Part shown: positions 23,895 through 31,635 of the stretch, in pieces | Numbering within the stretch: position 1 is the first letter of the stretch | Layout: the number at the start of each line of letters is the position of its first letter | DNA from: Streptomyces sp. 1-11 | GTDB lineage: Bacteria; Actinomycetota; Actinomycetes; Streptomycetales; Streptomycetaceae | Assembly (NCBI RefSeq): GCF_007176755.1 | Contig: NZ_BJTV01000003.1 | Span: 248,001-312,000, forward strand | Length of the DNA: 64,000 nucleotides | Direction of reading: 5' to 3' | Translations under genes and position numbers: made by a program | The notes under the pieces: generated by a model | What the model was told of the DNA's origin: nothing | Seen by the model: the letters and a program-made list of their open reading frames with translations, nothing else | Database searches by the model: none

Positions 23895-24715
23895 CCGTCG
23901 TCCCGCGCCTCGGCGTCACCGGGCACCGGCCCTGGCCCCGGTGCCGGAAGTGCTGCGGCGTCGCCCTGGACCTGGGCAGCGCCCGCACCCGCGCCTGGAT
24001 CGCCGGCCGTGGGCTCGTCCTCGACGTGCCCACGGTCACCTTCCCGGGCGCGGGCGCGCTCCACCCCGTCCAGCGGGGCACCATCGTCGACACCCCCGGC
24101 TGCGCGAGGATGCTGGAACGCCTGCTCGGCAACCGGCTGCCGCGCCTCACCCGGCCCCTGGTCATCGTCACCGCGCCGGTCCTGGACGGCGTCGCCTACC
24201 GGGACGCGGCCCGCACCGCCGTGAGCGTGCTGCGCCCGCACGGCGTGCTGACCGTACCCAGCGCCCGGGCCGTCGCGCTGGCCGCCGGCGCCGACCAGAG
24301 CCGTCCCGTGCTCGTGGTGGACATCGGCGCCCACCTCACCGAGGTGGTGCTGCTGAGCGACGGCGCGGTCGTGGACGCCCGCCGCACCGCGCTGGGCACC
24401 GGCGACCTCGACACCGTGCCGCCCGCGGACCTCGGCGACGCGGTGACCGGCATGGTGACCGCGATGCTGCGGCAGGACCGCACCTCCACCACCCTCGACG
24501 CCCTGCGCCGCGGCCCCCTGCTGGCGGGCGGCGGCGCCCTGCGGCCCGAGATCACCCACCGGCTCACCGGACGGCTGGACGTGCCGCTGCGCGTCGTGCC
24601 GGCGCCGCACACCGCGGCGGTGCGCGGCGCCGCCCGGCTCCTCGAAGCGGCCCACCGCCACCCCGCCGCGATCGGGGCCGGCGCGCTGCTGCCGCCCGGC
24701 CCGCACCCCCGCTAG
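23891..24715 (+). CDS. Short MreB/actin-like ATPase
   Basis: A 274-residue protein, shorter than the about 340 residues of MreB. The ATPase landmarks are recognisable: phosphate-1 loop VALDLGSARTRAWIAG, phosphate-2 VLVVDIGAHLTEVVLLSDG, and an adenosine-type motif LLAGGGALRPEI. Loss of length suggests one subdomain is trimmed, so polymerisation like true MreB is doubtful. An unusual Cys-containing start (RPWPRCRKCCG) precedes the fold. It is coupled to the DksA-like gene upstream and lies 44 bases before the Rv1733c-type gene. Role unknown. Confidence 0.82.
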   Translation: MTVVPRLGVTGHRPWPRCRKCCGVALDLGSARTRAWIAGRGLVLDVPTVTFPGAGALHPVQRGTIVDTPGCARMLERLLGNRLPRLTRPLVIVTAPVLDGVAYRDAARTAVSVLRPHGVLTVPSARAVALAAGADQSRPVLVVDIGAHLTEVVLLSDGAVVDARRTALGTGDLDTVPPADLGDAVTGMVTAMLRQDRTSTTLDALRRGPLLAGGGALRPEITHRLTGRLDVPLRVVPAPHTAAVRGAARLLEAAHRHPAAIGAGALLPPGPHPR

Positions 24716-24759
24716 CCCGCCCTCCCGTGCGCCGTCCCAGCCGCCGTGAGGAGGTCACC

Positions 24760-25386
24760 TTGGCCGGCCGCGTATCCCCGCCCGCACCCCAGCCTCCCGA
24801 GGACCTGCCCCGGTTCACGCTGTGGCGGCTGCGCAGCAACCCCCTGCGCCGCCGCTCCGACCTGCTCCTCGGGTGGCTCGGCATCGGTCTGCTGACGGCC
24901 GTGCTCGCGGCCGCCCCCGCCGTCGCCCTGCTGACCGCCGACGCCGCCCGCCGGCACTACGCCCGTACCGCGCAGCACCAGGCGGAGACACGGCGGCCCA
25001 CCACCGCGGTGCTGCTCCGGGACGCGCCGCGCCACCCCGAGCCGGGCTCGGCGGAGGCCGCCGCGACGCGCTACCCGGCGCGGGTCCTGATCGACGGCCC
25101 CGACGGCCGTACCCGGACGGTGCGGACCGAGGTCGAGCCCGGGCTGCCCGCGGGCAGCACCGTGCGCGTCTGGGCCGACCGGGACGGGGAGATCACCGGG
25201 CCGCCGCTGACCGCGCGGGAGATCCGCTCGCGCAGCATGGGCTGGGCGGTCTGCGCGGTCCTGGCCACCGCCGGCGCCGGCGCGGCCGTCCACGCCGCCG
25301 CGGCCCTGGCCGTGCGGCGGCGCAACGTCGCCGCGTGGGAGGCGGCCTGGGCCCGGACGGCGCCCCGCTGGACGCTCTCCCCCTGA
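24760..25386 (+). CDS. Rv1733c-family membrane protein
   Basis: A 208-residue protein. The TTG start at 24760 follows GAGGAGG by 5 bases. Two transmembrane helices (about 37-58 and 161-182) flank an extracellular domain with VRTEVEPGLPAGSTVRVWAD and GPPLTAREI. This matches the Rv1733c family, whose Mycobacterium tuberculosis member belongs to the DosR dormancy regulon; function is unknown. The position beside a NarL-type two-component system and DksA genes strengthens a dormancy/stress theme. Confidence 0.85.
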   Translation: MAGRVSPPAPQPPEDLPRFTLWRLRSNPLRRRSDLLLGWLGIGLLTAVLAAAPAVALLTADAARRHYARTAQHQAETRRPTTAVLLRDAPRHPEPGSAEAAATRYPARVLIDGPDGRTRTVRTEVEPGLPAGSTVRVWADRDGEITGPPLTAREIRSRSMGWAVCAVLATAGAGAAVHAAAALAVRRRNVAAWEAAWARTAPRWTLSP

Positions 25387-25390
25387 CCGC

Positions 25391-25503
25391 CCGGCGTGAC
25401 GGCGGCGGCCGGTCAGGACGCCCGGCGTGACGGCGGCAGGCGGTCAGGACGCCCGGCGTGACGGCGGCGGGCGGTCAGGGCGGCCGGCGTGACGGCGGCG
25501 GGC
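25391..25503. repeat. 31-bp tandem repeat
   Basis: Copies start at 25391, 25422, 25453 and 25484, an exact 31-base period. The first half of the unit is CCGGCGTGACGGCGGC; the fourth copy is partial. It lies directly after the Rv1733c-type gene. It could be a terminator-derived repeat or a polymerase-slippage expansion. Confidence 0.88.
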
Positions 25504-25637
25504 GCGATCACCGGGCCCGCGGCGGCGGGTCCGGGCGGCGGCCCAAAGGGTGATTCCGGGCGCATGGCGGAAGGCGGGCGGGGCCGCGGCGGGAAACCCC
25601 CTTGTGCGTACCGGATCACCGACCGGCAGGGAGCGTC

Positions 25638-25958
25638 ATGCCGAAGTTCCTCATCCAGGCCAGCTACACCGCCGAGGGCACCAAGGGCCTGCTCGGCGAG
25701 GGCGGCAGCGGCCGCCGGGCCGCAGTCGACCAGGTCGTCACCGGCCTGGGCGGAAGCGTCGAGGCCATGTACTTCGCCTTCGGGGCCGACGACGTCGTGC
25801 TCGTCGTCGACTTCCCCGACGCGGCGGCCATGGCCGCCGTCGCCCTCCACGTCAAGGCCAGCGGCGCCCTGCTCACCCGGGCCACCCCGCTGCTCACCCT
25901 GGAGGAGGTGGACGAGGCCGCCCGCCGGCAGGTGGCCTTCCGCACTCCCGGCGGGTGA
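25638..25958 (+). CDS. GYD-domain protein
   Basis: A 106-residue protein, ATG after GGCAGGGAG. The sequence MPKFLIQASYTAEGTKGLL, the central GGSVEAMYFAFGADDVVLVV, and DFPDAAAMAAVALHVKASGA fit the GYD family of small ferredoxin-fold (dimeric alpha-beta barrel) proteins. No enzymatic role is established for the family. It precedes, in convergent orientation, the TNT-domain gene. Confidence 0.9.
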   Translation: MPKFLIQASYTAEGTKGLLGEGGSGRRAAVDQVVTGLGGSVEAMYFAFGADDVVLVVDFPDAAAMAAVALHVKASGALLTRATPLLTLEEVDEAARRQVAFRTPGG

Positions 25959-25980
25959 GCCGGGCCGGTGCCCCGGCTCC

Positions 25981-26673
25981 TCAGGCCGCCGGCGTGATCT
26001 CCTGCAGCTTCTGTGCGGCGATCAGGTCCGGGACGGCCGAGCTCGTCACGTACTGCCGGCCCAGTCCCGGCTGCCCGAACCACGGCCTGATCGGGCCGGC
26101 CTGCACCGTGAAGTCCGCGACGACGCGGTACAGGTGGTAGTTGAACGGCGGGGCGGCCGGGTCGTACTCGTCCAGGTTGGTCGGCGGGATGGCCCGCTTG
26201 GCGTACGGCGTGCCGGCCGGTGCGAGGAAGTTGCCGCGTCCGCTGCCGAAGAGGTCGACGAGCTGCCCCTTGTGGAGCGTCTGCGTCTCCTGCACGGGGC
26301 GGCCGTCGCGCAGCACGAACCCGTTGTTGTCCGGGTACCACCAGCCGGACACGTTCTGCTGGCTGGTCTGCCAGTAGCACCCGAGGAACCAGTACGGCGA
26401 GGTGCTGTCCTGCGGTTTCCAGCCCTTGAGCATCCGCGCGACGGGGCCCGAGGTGGGCAGGTGGCTGGGGCCCAGCCGCCAGTCGTCGCGGTAGTAGTTC
26501 TCCAGTCCGGTGGGCGGCGCCTTGGTCTGGCCCGCCGTCCGGTGGACGACCGGGCAGGCGCGGCCGTCGTGGCGGAGGTGCGCTCCGGCGGCCTGGGCGG
26601 GGGCCGGCGAGGCCCAGAGCAGCAGGAGCGCCGAGGCGAGCGCGCTCCACAGGAAACGGCGCAGTTCGCGCAT
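25981..26673 (-). CDS. Secreted TNT-domain protein (putative NAD glycohydrolase)
   Basis: A 230-residue protein starting ATG 26673 behind AGGAGAAGGGA. A Sec signal peptide ends near residue 29 (PAPAQAAGA). The rest resembles the TNT domain of tuberculosis necrotizing toxin: YPDNNGF (113-119), DLFGSGRGNFLAPAGTPYAK (140-159), NYHLYRVV (178-185), and GLGRQYV near 208, where the family keeps a catalytic glutamine. TNT domains hydrolyse NAD+ and kill the target cell. No obvious immunity gene adjoins it and it has no secretion-system leader, so it is probably released into the medium. Several Cys residues suggest disulfides. Confidence 0.83.
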   Translation of the reverse strand: MRELRRFLWSALASALLLLWASPAPAQAAGAHLRHDGRACPVVHRTAGQTKAPPTGLENYYRDDWRLGPSHLPTSGPVARMLKGWKPQDSTSPYWFLGCYWQTSQQNVSGWWYPDNNGFVLRDGRPVQETQTLHKGQLVDLFGSGRGNFLAPAGTPYAKRAIPPTNLDEYDPAAPPFNYHLYRVVADFTVQAGPIRPWFGQPGLGRQYVTSSAVPDLIAAQKLQEITPAA

Positions 26674-26893
26674 CCGAGTCCCTTCTCCTGCGGTGCCGGC
26701 AGGGCACCGAGTACGCGGGCAGGTTGGTGGACGCGCGAAGGGACGGACACCCAGCGGGCGGCCCTCGCGCGGCAGGTGCATTCAATGCGCGGCGCGGGGC
26801 CGGAGCGCCGAACTGCGGCGGGAGGGGCACCGGAACGGCGTAACAGAACACCCCGGGCGGCCGAGGGCGCCGCCGCCCGGGCGGCGGATTCCC

Positions 26894-27667
26894 TCAGCCC
26901 TGGCGCGGGTTCGGCCGCAGGAGGGCGAACACCGACTGGTCGGGGGCGCTGAGCCAGGCGATGGTGCCGACGTCGGGGACGTCCACCGCGGGCATGAGCA
27001 CGGTCGCGCCGTTGTCCCGCGCGGTGGCGACGACGGCCGCCGGGTCGGCCACGGCGAAGTACGGCACCCAGCGCGCGTCCCCCTGGCCGCCCTGCAGCGG
27101 GGCCACCCCGCCGAAGGCGCCCTCCTGCTGGTCCCCGTCCGCGATGCTGAGCACCTGGTACGTCATGTCGGGGGCCGTCATCTCCGCCGAGCGCCAGCCG
27201 AACACACCGGTGTAGAACCGGATCGCCGACTCCGGGTCGGTGGTGTGCAGTTCGACCCACACCAGCGCGTCGTCCTCGGAGGTGCGCTCCAGCCCCATCG
27301 GGGAGCGCAGCACCGCGAACCCGGCGCCCTGGGGGTCGGTGAACTGGGCCATCGACCCCTCGCCGATGCTCATCGGCTCCACCCGCACCGTTCCGCCGCC
27401 CTCGGCCACGTGCCGGGCGGTGGCCGCGAGGTCGTCGCTGTGGAAGTACGTCGTCCAGGCCGGGGCGGCGCCCTCCTCGGTGAGGCGACCGAGGGCGGCG
27501 ACGGTCCTGCCGTCCTTCAGGAAGAAGCCGTAGCCGCCCGCTTCCGGCCCGGCGGAGGCGAACTGCCAGCCGAAGACGGCGCCGTAGAAGGCCGCGGTCG
27601 CGTCGGTGTCCGGGCTTCCGAGGTCGAGCCAGACGGGCGATCCGGTGCGGAAGTCGGTGCCGAGCAT
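26894..27667 (-). CDS. VOC/glyoxalase-like protein with two domains
   Basis: A 257-residue protein starting ATG 27667 behind AGGAGG. It contains two tandem vicinal-oxygen-chelate domains: first GSPVWLDLGSPDTDATAAFY...GWQF (residues about 8-120), second DALVWVELHTTDPESAIRFY...GWRS (about 130-250). Most are metal-dependent lyases, dioxygenases or antibiotic-binding proteins. Substrate is unknown. It is divergent from the peptidase at 27813 across an AT-rich region with repeated GTGACAG/GGTGATA elements. Confidence 0.92.
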   Translation of the reverse strand: MLGTDFRTGSPVWLDLGSPDTDATAAFYGAVFGWQFASAGPEAGGYGFFLKDGRTVAALGRLTEEGAAPAWTTYFHSDDLAATARHVAEGGGTVRVEPMSIGEGSMAQFTDPQGAGFAVLRSPMGLERTSEDDALVWVELHTTDPESAIRFYTGVFGWRSAEMTAPDMTYQVLSIADGDQQEGAFGGVAPLQGGQGDARWVPYFAVADPAAVVATARDNGATVLMPAVDVPDVGTIAWLSAPDQSVFALLRPNPRQG

Positions 27668-27729
27668 GCGTGTTTCCTCCTGGGCCGGGGCGAAGACGCC
27701 CGCCACTATGCCGTAAACAGCACGAAGAG

Positions 27730-27785
27730 GTGACAGTATGTGACAGAGAGACATGAAAGTGGTGATAGGAAAATAAGCGGTGATA
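27730..27785. promoter_or_regulatory. AT-rich divergent operator/promoter region with two repeat pairs
   Basis: GTGACAG occurs at 27730-27736 and 27740-27746 (10 bases apart, one helical turn). GGTGATA occurs at 27761-27767 and 27779-27785. The patch is far more AT-rich than its surroundings and lies between the divergent glyoxalase-like and peptidase genes. The regular spacing suggests protein-binding sites, regulator unknown. Confidence 0.5.
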
Positions 27786-27812
27786 CATCGCTTTGCTGAC
27801 ATAGTGCGGGCC

Positions 27813-29357
27813 ATGACATCCACGAGGCCCGGCTGCCGTGCCCCCACCGCGCGCCAGCGCGGCCGCCGCACGGCCCTCGTGCTCGCCTGCACCGCCCTCC
27901 TGGCCGGCGCGCTCTCCTGCCAGGGCGGCCACCCGGCGCCCCGCCCGGCCCACCACGCCCCCGGTTCCGGGGCCGGCGCCTTCGGTGCCGCACCCTCACC
28001 CGGCGCCCGGGGCATCGGCGACCCGCTGCTGCCGCTCGACGGCAACGGCGGCTACACGGTGCGCCGTTACGACCTCTCCTTCGACTGGCGGGCGCCGGCC
28101 ACGCCGTTCGAGGCCGCCGTGACCGTCACCGCCACCGCCACCCAGGCCCTGTCCCGCTTCGACCTGGACTTCGCGGGCAACACGCTGCACGCGGTCACCG
28201 TCGACGGCCGCCCGGCGCGGACGCGGCGCGACGGCGACGAACTCGTCGTCACGCCGGCGCGGCCGCTGCCCAGGGGCGCCGTGTTCACCGTGCGGGTCGC
28301 CTACACCGCCGACCCCGCCCAGCGCCGCCACCGGCGCGACGCGATCGGCGAGTACGGCTGGGTGCCCACCCCCGACGGCACCGTGCTCTACCCCCAGCCC
28401 GACGGCGCCAAGATGATCTTCCCGGCCGACGACCACCCCAGCCTGCGGGCGCCGTTCACCTTCCGCATCACCACCCCGGCGGACCTGTCGGCGGTGGCCA
28501 ACGGCCGGCTCGTCGAGCGGGCGCGGCAGCCGGGCGGACGCGTGCGCTGGACCTACGACTCCGAGGAGCCGATCGCGGCCCAGCTCGTCCAGGTGGCGAT
28601 CGGAAGGTTCACGTTCGCCGACGGCACCGGGCCGCACGGGCTGCCGGTGCGGGACGTGGTCCCGGAGGGCCTCGTGGACGCCACCCGGGAGCACCGCTCC
28701 CGCACCCCGGACCACCTGGCCTGGCTCGAACAGCGGCTCGGCCCCTACCCGTTCCGCCGGTACGGCGTGCTGGTCGCCGACACCGACCTGCCGGTCGCGC
28801 TGGAGACCCAGTCGCTGTCCGTCCTGCCGAGGGACAGCCTGCTGGCCGACCGGGTGCACGCAGAGCGCGACCTGGTGCACGAGCTGGCCCACCAGTGGAC
28901 GGGCGACAGCGTGGCCGTGCGGCGCTGGTCGGACCTGTGGCTGAGCGAGGGTCACGCGCGTTTCTACGAACGCCTGTACTCCGCCTCGCACGGCGGGGTG
29001 CCCCTGGAGGACGCGATGCGGGACGCGTACGAACAGCTCGACCAGTGGCGCCACGACGACGGGGCGCCCGCCGAACCCACCGAAGCGACCCTCTTCCGCA
29101 ACGTCCGCTACGACGGCTCCGCGCTGGTGCTCTACGCGCTGCGGGAGGAGGTCGGCGAGGCCGTCTTCGAGCGGATCGAACGCACCTGGGTGACCCGGTA
29201 CCGGGGCCGGGCCGCCGGCACCGCGGACTTCGTCGCGCTCGCCTCCGAGGTCGCGGGCCGGGACCTGAGACCGTTCCTGACGCCGTGGCTGTACGGGCCG
29301 CGCACCCCGCCGATGCCCGGCCACCCGGACTGGCGGGCGGCCCCCGTCGAGAGCTGA
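27813..29357 (+). CDS. M1-family metallopeptidase (aminopeptidase N-like), exported
   Basis: A 514-residue protein. ATG 27813 is used; GTG 27804 is in frame. It has a Sec or lipoprotein-type signal (ALVLACTALLAGALSC). Zinc site: HELAHQW near 356-362 and the second glutamate in LWLSEGHARFYERL about 20 residues later. The usual GxMEN exopeptidase motif is replaced by ALETQ, keeping the glutamate. It lacks the C-terminal helical domain of full-length aminopeptidase N. It probably trims peptides outside the cell. Confidence 0.92.
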   Translation: MTSTRPGCRAPTARQRGRRTALVLACTALLAGALSCQGGHPAPRPAHHAPGSGAGAFGAAPSPGARGIGDPLLPLDGNGGYTVRRYDLSFDWRAPATPFEAAVTVTATATQALSRFDLDFAGNTLHAVTVDGRPARTRRDGDELVVTPARPLPRGAVFTVRVAYTADPAQRRHRRDAIGEYGWVPTPDGTVLYPQPDGAKMIFPADDHPSLRAPFTFRITTPADLSAVANGRLVERARQPGGRVRWTYDSEEPIAAQLVQVAIGRFTFADGTGPHGLPVRDVVPEGLVDATREHRSRTPDHLAWLEQRLGPYPFRRYGVLVADTDLPVALETQSLSVLPRDSLLADRVHAERDLVHELAHQWTGDSVAVRRWSDLWLSEGHARFYERLYSASHGGVPLEDAMRDAYEQLDQWRHDDGAPAEPTEATLFRNVRYDGSALVLYALREEVGEAVFERIERTWVTRYRGRAAGTADFVALASEVAGRDLRPFLTPWLYGPRTPPMPGHPDWRAAPVES

Positions 29358-29515
29358 GCGGTCCACGCCGCCGACCGGGTGGCCTGACCGGGGTCACTGG
29401 TCCACGCCGGTGACCCTTGGCGCGACGCGGCGCGAAGGGCGCGGCAGCGTACTAGGGGTGGCGGTGGAGCACTCGCTCCCCTGGGCAGTACGAGCGCGGT
29501 CGGAGGCCCTTGCAT

Positions 29516-31471
29516 ATGTGGAGTCGTGTCCTGTCCCGTGTCCCCGGCGCCGTACGCGGGCGCAACGGGCTGATCTGCGCCACCGCCTCGGCGGCCCTCC
29601 TGCTGCCGCTGCTGGTCTGGCCGTCGTCCGACGACGGCGCGACCGACGACCGGCGCCTGCAGGGCGACTTCGCGACCGCCGCGCGGGACTACCACGTACC
29701 GGTGAGCGTCCTCATGGGCGTGTCCTACCTGCAGTCGCGCTGGGACTCCCATCCGGGCGTGCCGAGCACCGGCGGCGGCTACGGGCCGATGCACCTGGTG
29801 GACGCCGGCGCCGTGGGAGCGGCCGGCCCCTCGCCCCGGCCCGCCGCGCAGCCCGCCCGCGGCCGCCCCGAACAGCGGGCGACGGACCTGCGCCGGGCCG
29901 CCCGGCTGACCGGCGAGGCGGCGGACCGGCTCCGGCTGGACGCGTCCGCCAACGTGCGCGGCGGCGCGGCCCTGCTGGCGGCGACCCAGAAGGCGCTCGG
30001 CAAGCCTCTGAGCGGCAACCCGGCGGACTGGTGGGACACGGTGTCCCGCTTCTCCGGCTCCAGCGACAAGGCGGAGGCGGCGACGTACGCGCACGACGTC
30101 TTCGACGTGATCCGGAAGGGCGCGCACCGCACCACCGACGTGGGCCAGCGGGTCAGCCTGACCGCCCGTCCCGAGGTCCGCTGGAACCCGGCCGGCCGGT
30201 CGGGGCCGCAGCGGCCGGAGGACCCCGAGTGCCCGCCGGAGCTGTCCTGCTCCTGGCTGAGCGCGTCCTACGGCACGATCGACGACGAGGGCGACTACGG
30301 CAACCACGACCTGGCCGACCGGCCCCGGGACCAGAAGATCGAGTACATCGTCATCCACGACACCGAGGCGTTCCTGCCGATCATGTTCAAGACCGTGCAG
30401 GACCCGACGGAGGCGTCCTGGCACTACTCGATCAGCTCCCGTGACGGGCACGTCACCCAGCACATCAAGACCAAGGACGAGGCGTGGCACTCGGGCAACC
30501 AGTTCGTCAACGCCCGCTCGATCGGCATCGAGCACGAGGGCTTCCTCACCCAGCCCGACGCCTGGTTCTCCGAGCAGATGTACCGGACCTCGGCCCGTCT
30601 GGTGCGTTTCCTCGCCAGGAAGTACGGCATCCCGCTGGACCGGCAGCACATCTTCGGCCACGACAACGTGCCCGCCCCGACCGCCGGCTCCATCCCCGAC
30701 ATGCACGACGACCCCGGCCCGTTCTGGGACTGGCGGCACTACTTCGACCTGCTCGGCGCCCCGCTGAAGGCGACGGCCGGGCCGGACAGCCCCATGGTGA
30801 CCGTGCTGCCCGGCTACGCCACCCACAAGCCGCGGTTCACCGGGTGCACGGCCAACAAGGGCGACCCGTGCCCGCCGCACGGCTCGAGCGCCGTCCGCCT
30901 GTACACCGAGCCGTCCGACGACGCGCCGCTCATCCAGGACATGGGGCGGCACCCGGACGGCGCCGACTCCACCGAGGACGTCAACGACCTGGGCTCGCGG
31001 GTCTCGGCCGGCCAGACGTTCGCCGTCGCCGGGCGCAGCGGCGAATGGACGGCGATCTGGTTCCAGGGCGACAAGGCGTGGTTCAAGAACCCGAAGGAGC
31101 ACCCGACGGCGGTCGGCGCGGCCGGCCGGATGGTGACGCCCAAGGCGGGCCTGAACGAGATCCCGGTGTACGGGCGCGCCCTGCCGGACGAGGGCTCCTA
31201 CCCGGAGGGCGTGACGTCGCAGCCCCAGTCGCCGCTGCCGTACACCCTGCGCGCCGGCCAGCGGTACGTGACCCGGTCCAGCGTCCTCGGCACCTGGGCC
31301 GGCAAGTCCTTCGGCAACCTGCCCAGCCCGGTGGTGAAGGGCCGCGAACGCTACTACGAGATCCAGTTGGGGCACCGCCTCGCCTTCGTCCGGGAGCAGG
31401 ACGTGGACCTGGTCAAGGCGCCGTCCGCGAAGACCCCGGACCCCGCGACGGCGGCCGGCCCCCGGGACTGA
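29516..31471 (+). CDS. Exported N-acetylmuramoyl-L-alanine amidase (amidase_2)
   Basis: A 651-residue protein; ATG 29516 is used (a TTG two codons upstream is in frame). N-terminal signal/anchor (GLICATASAALLLPLLVWPS); a lysozyme/transglycosylase-like region at about 45-190; the amidase_2 domain at about 235-420. Zinc ligands are visible in YIVIHDTEAF, in the HYSISSRDGHVTQHI region with WHSGNQFVNARSIGIEHEGF, and in IFGHDNVP...MHDDPGPFWDW. The C-terminal 200 residues probably bind the wall (SH3-like). Such enzymes cut the amide bond between MurNAc and stem peptide. Confidence 0.92.
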   Translation: MWSRVLSRVPGAVRGRNGLICATASAALLLPLLVWPSSDDGATDDRRLQGDFATAARDYHVPVSVLMGVSYLQSRWDSHPGVPSTGGGYGPMHLVDAGAVGAAGPSPRPAAQPARGRPEQRATDLRRAARLTGEAADRLRLDASANVRGGAALLAATQKALGKPLSGNPADWWDTVSRFSGSSDKAEAATYAHDVFDVIRKGAHRTTDVGQRVSLTARPEVRWNPAGRSGPQRPEDPECPPELSCSWLSASYGTIDDEGDYGNHDLADRPRDQKIEYIVIHDTEAFLPIMFKTVQDPTEASWHYSISSRDGHVTQHIKTKDEAWHSGNQFVNARSIGIEHEGFLTQPDAWFSEQMYRTSARLVRFLARKYGIPLDRQHIFGHDNVPAPTAGSIPDMHDDPGPFWDWRHYFDLLGAPLKATAGPDSPMVTVLPGYATHKPRFTGCTANKGDPCPPHGSSAVRLYTEPSDDAPLIQDMGRHPDGADSTEDVNDLGSRVSAGQTFAVAGRSGEWTAIWFQGDKAWFKNPKEHPTAVGAAGRMVTPKAGLNEIPVYGRALPDEGSYPEGVTSQPQSPLPYTLRAGQRYVTRSSVLGTWAGKSFGNLPSPVVKGRERYYEIQLGHRLAFVREQDVDLVKAPSAKTPDPATAAGPRD

Positions 31472-31567
31472 CGCCTCCCTTTCCGGCGGACGCCCGGTGC
31501 TCCGCCGCGCCGGCACCGTCCTGGTGGCCCGCCGCGCCCGTCCCGTCCCGGCCGCCGGCGGGGGAAC

Positions 31568-31576
31568 CCTTACGGA
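31568..31576 (-). promoter_or_regulatory. Shared motif TCCGTAAGG upstream of the epimerase gene
   Basis: Reads CCTTACGGA on the plus strand, 60 bases upstream of the epimerase start. The same nonamer occurs at 34715-34723, and a one-mismatch copy at 34677-34685, in the divergent promoter region of the two-component system and the GT2 gene. Proposed binding site of the adjacent OmpR-type regulator. Confidence 0.5.
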
Positions 31577-31635
31577 CCCGTGACGCGCCGCCCGCCGGAC
31601 GGGGCCGGCGGGCGGACGCGGCCTAGCGTGGACGT

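Noticed and set aside
29132..31516. A 794-codon minus-strand frame opposite the peptidase and amidase genes
   Set aside because: Shadow of 27813-29357 and 29516-31471, both with unmistakable catalytic motifs.
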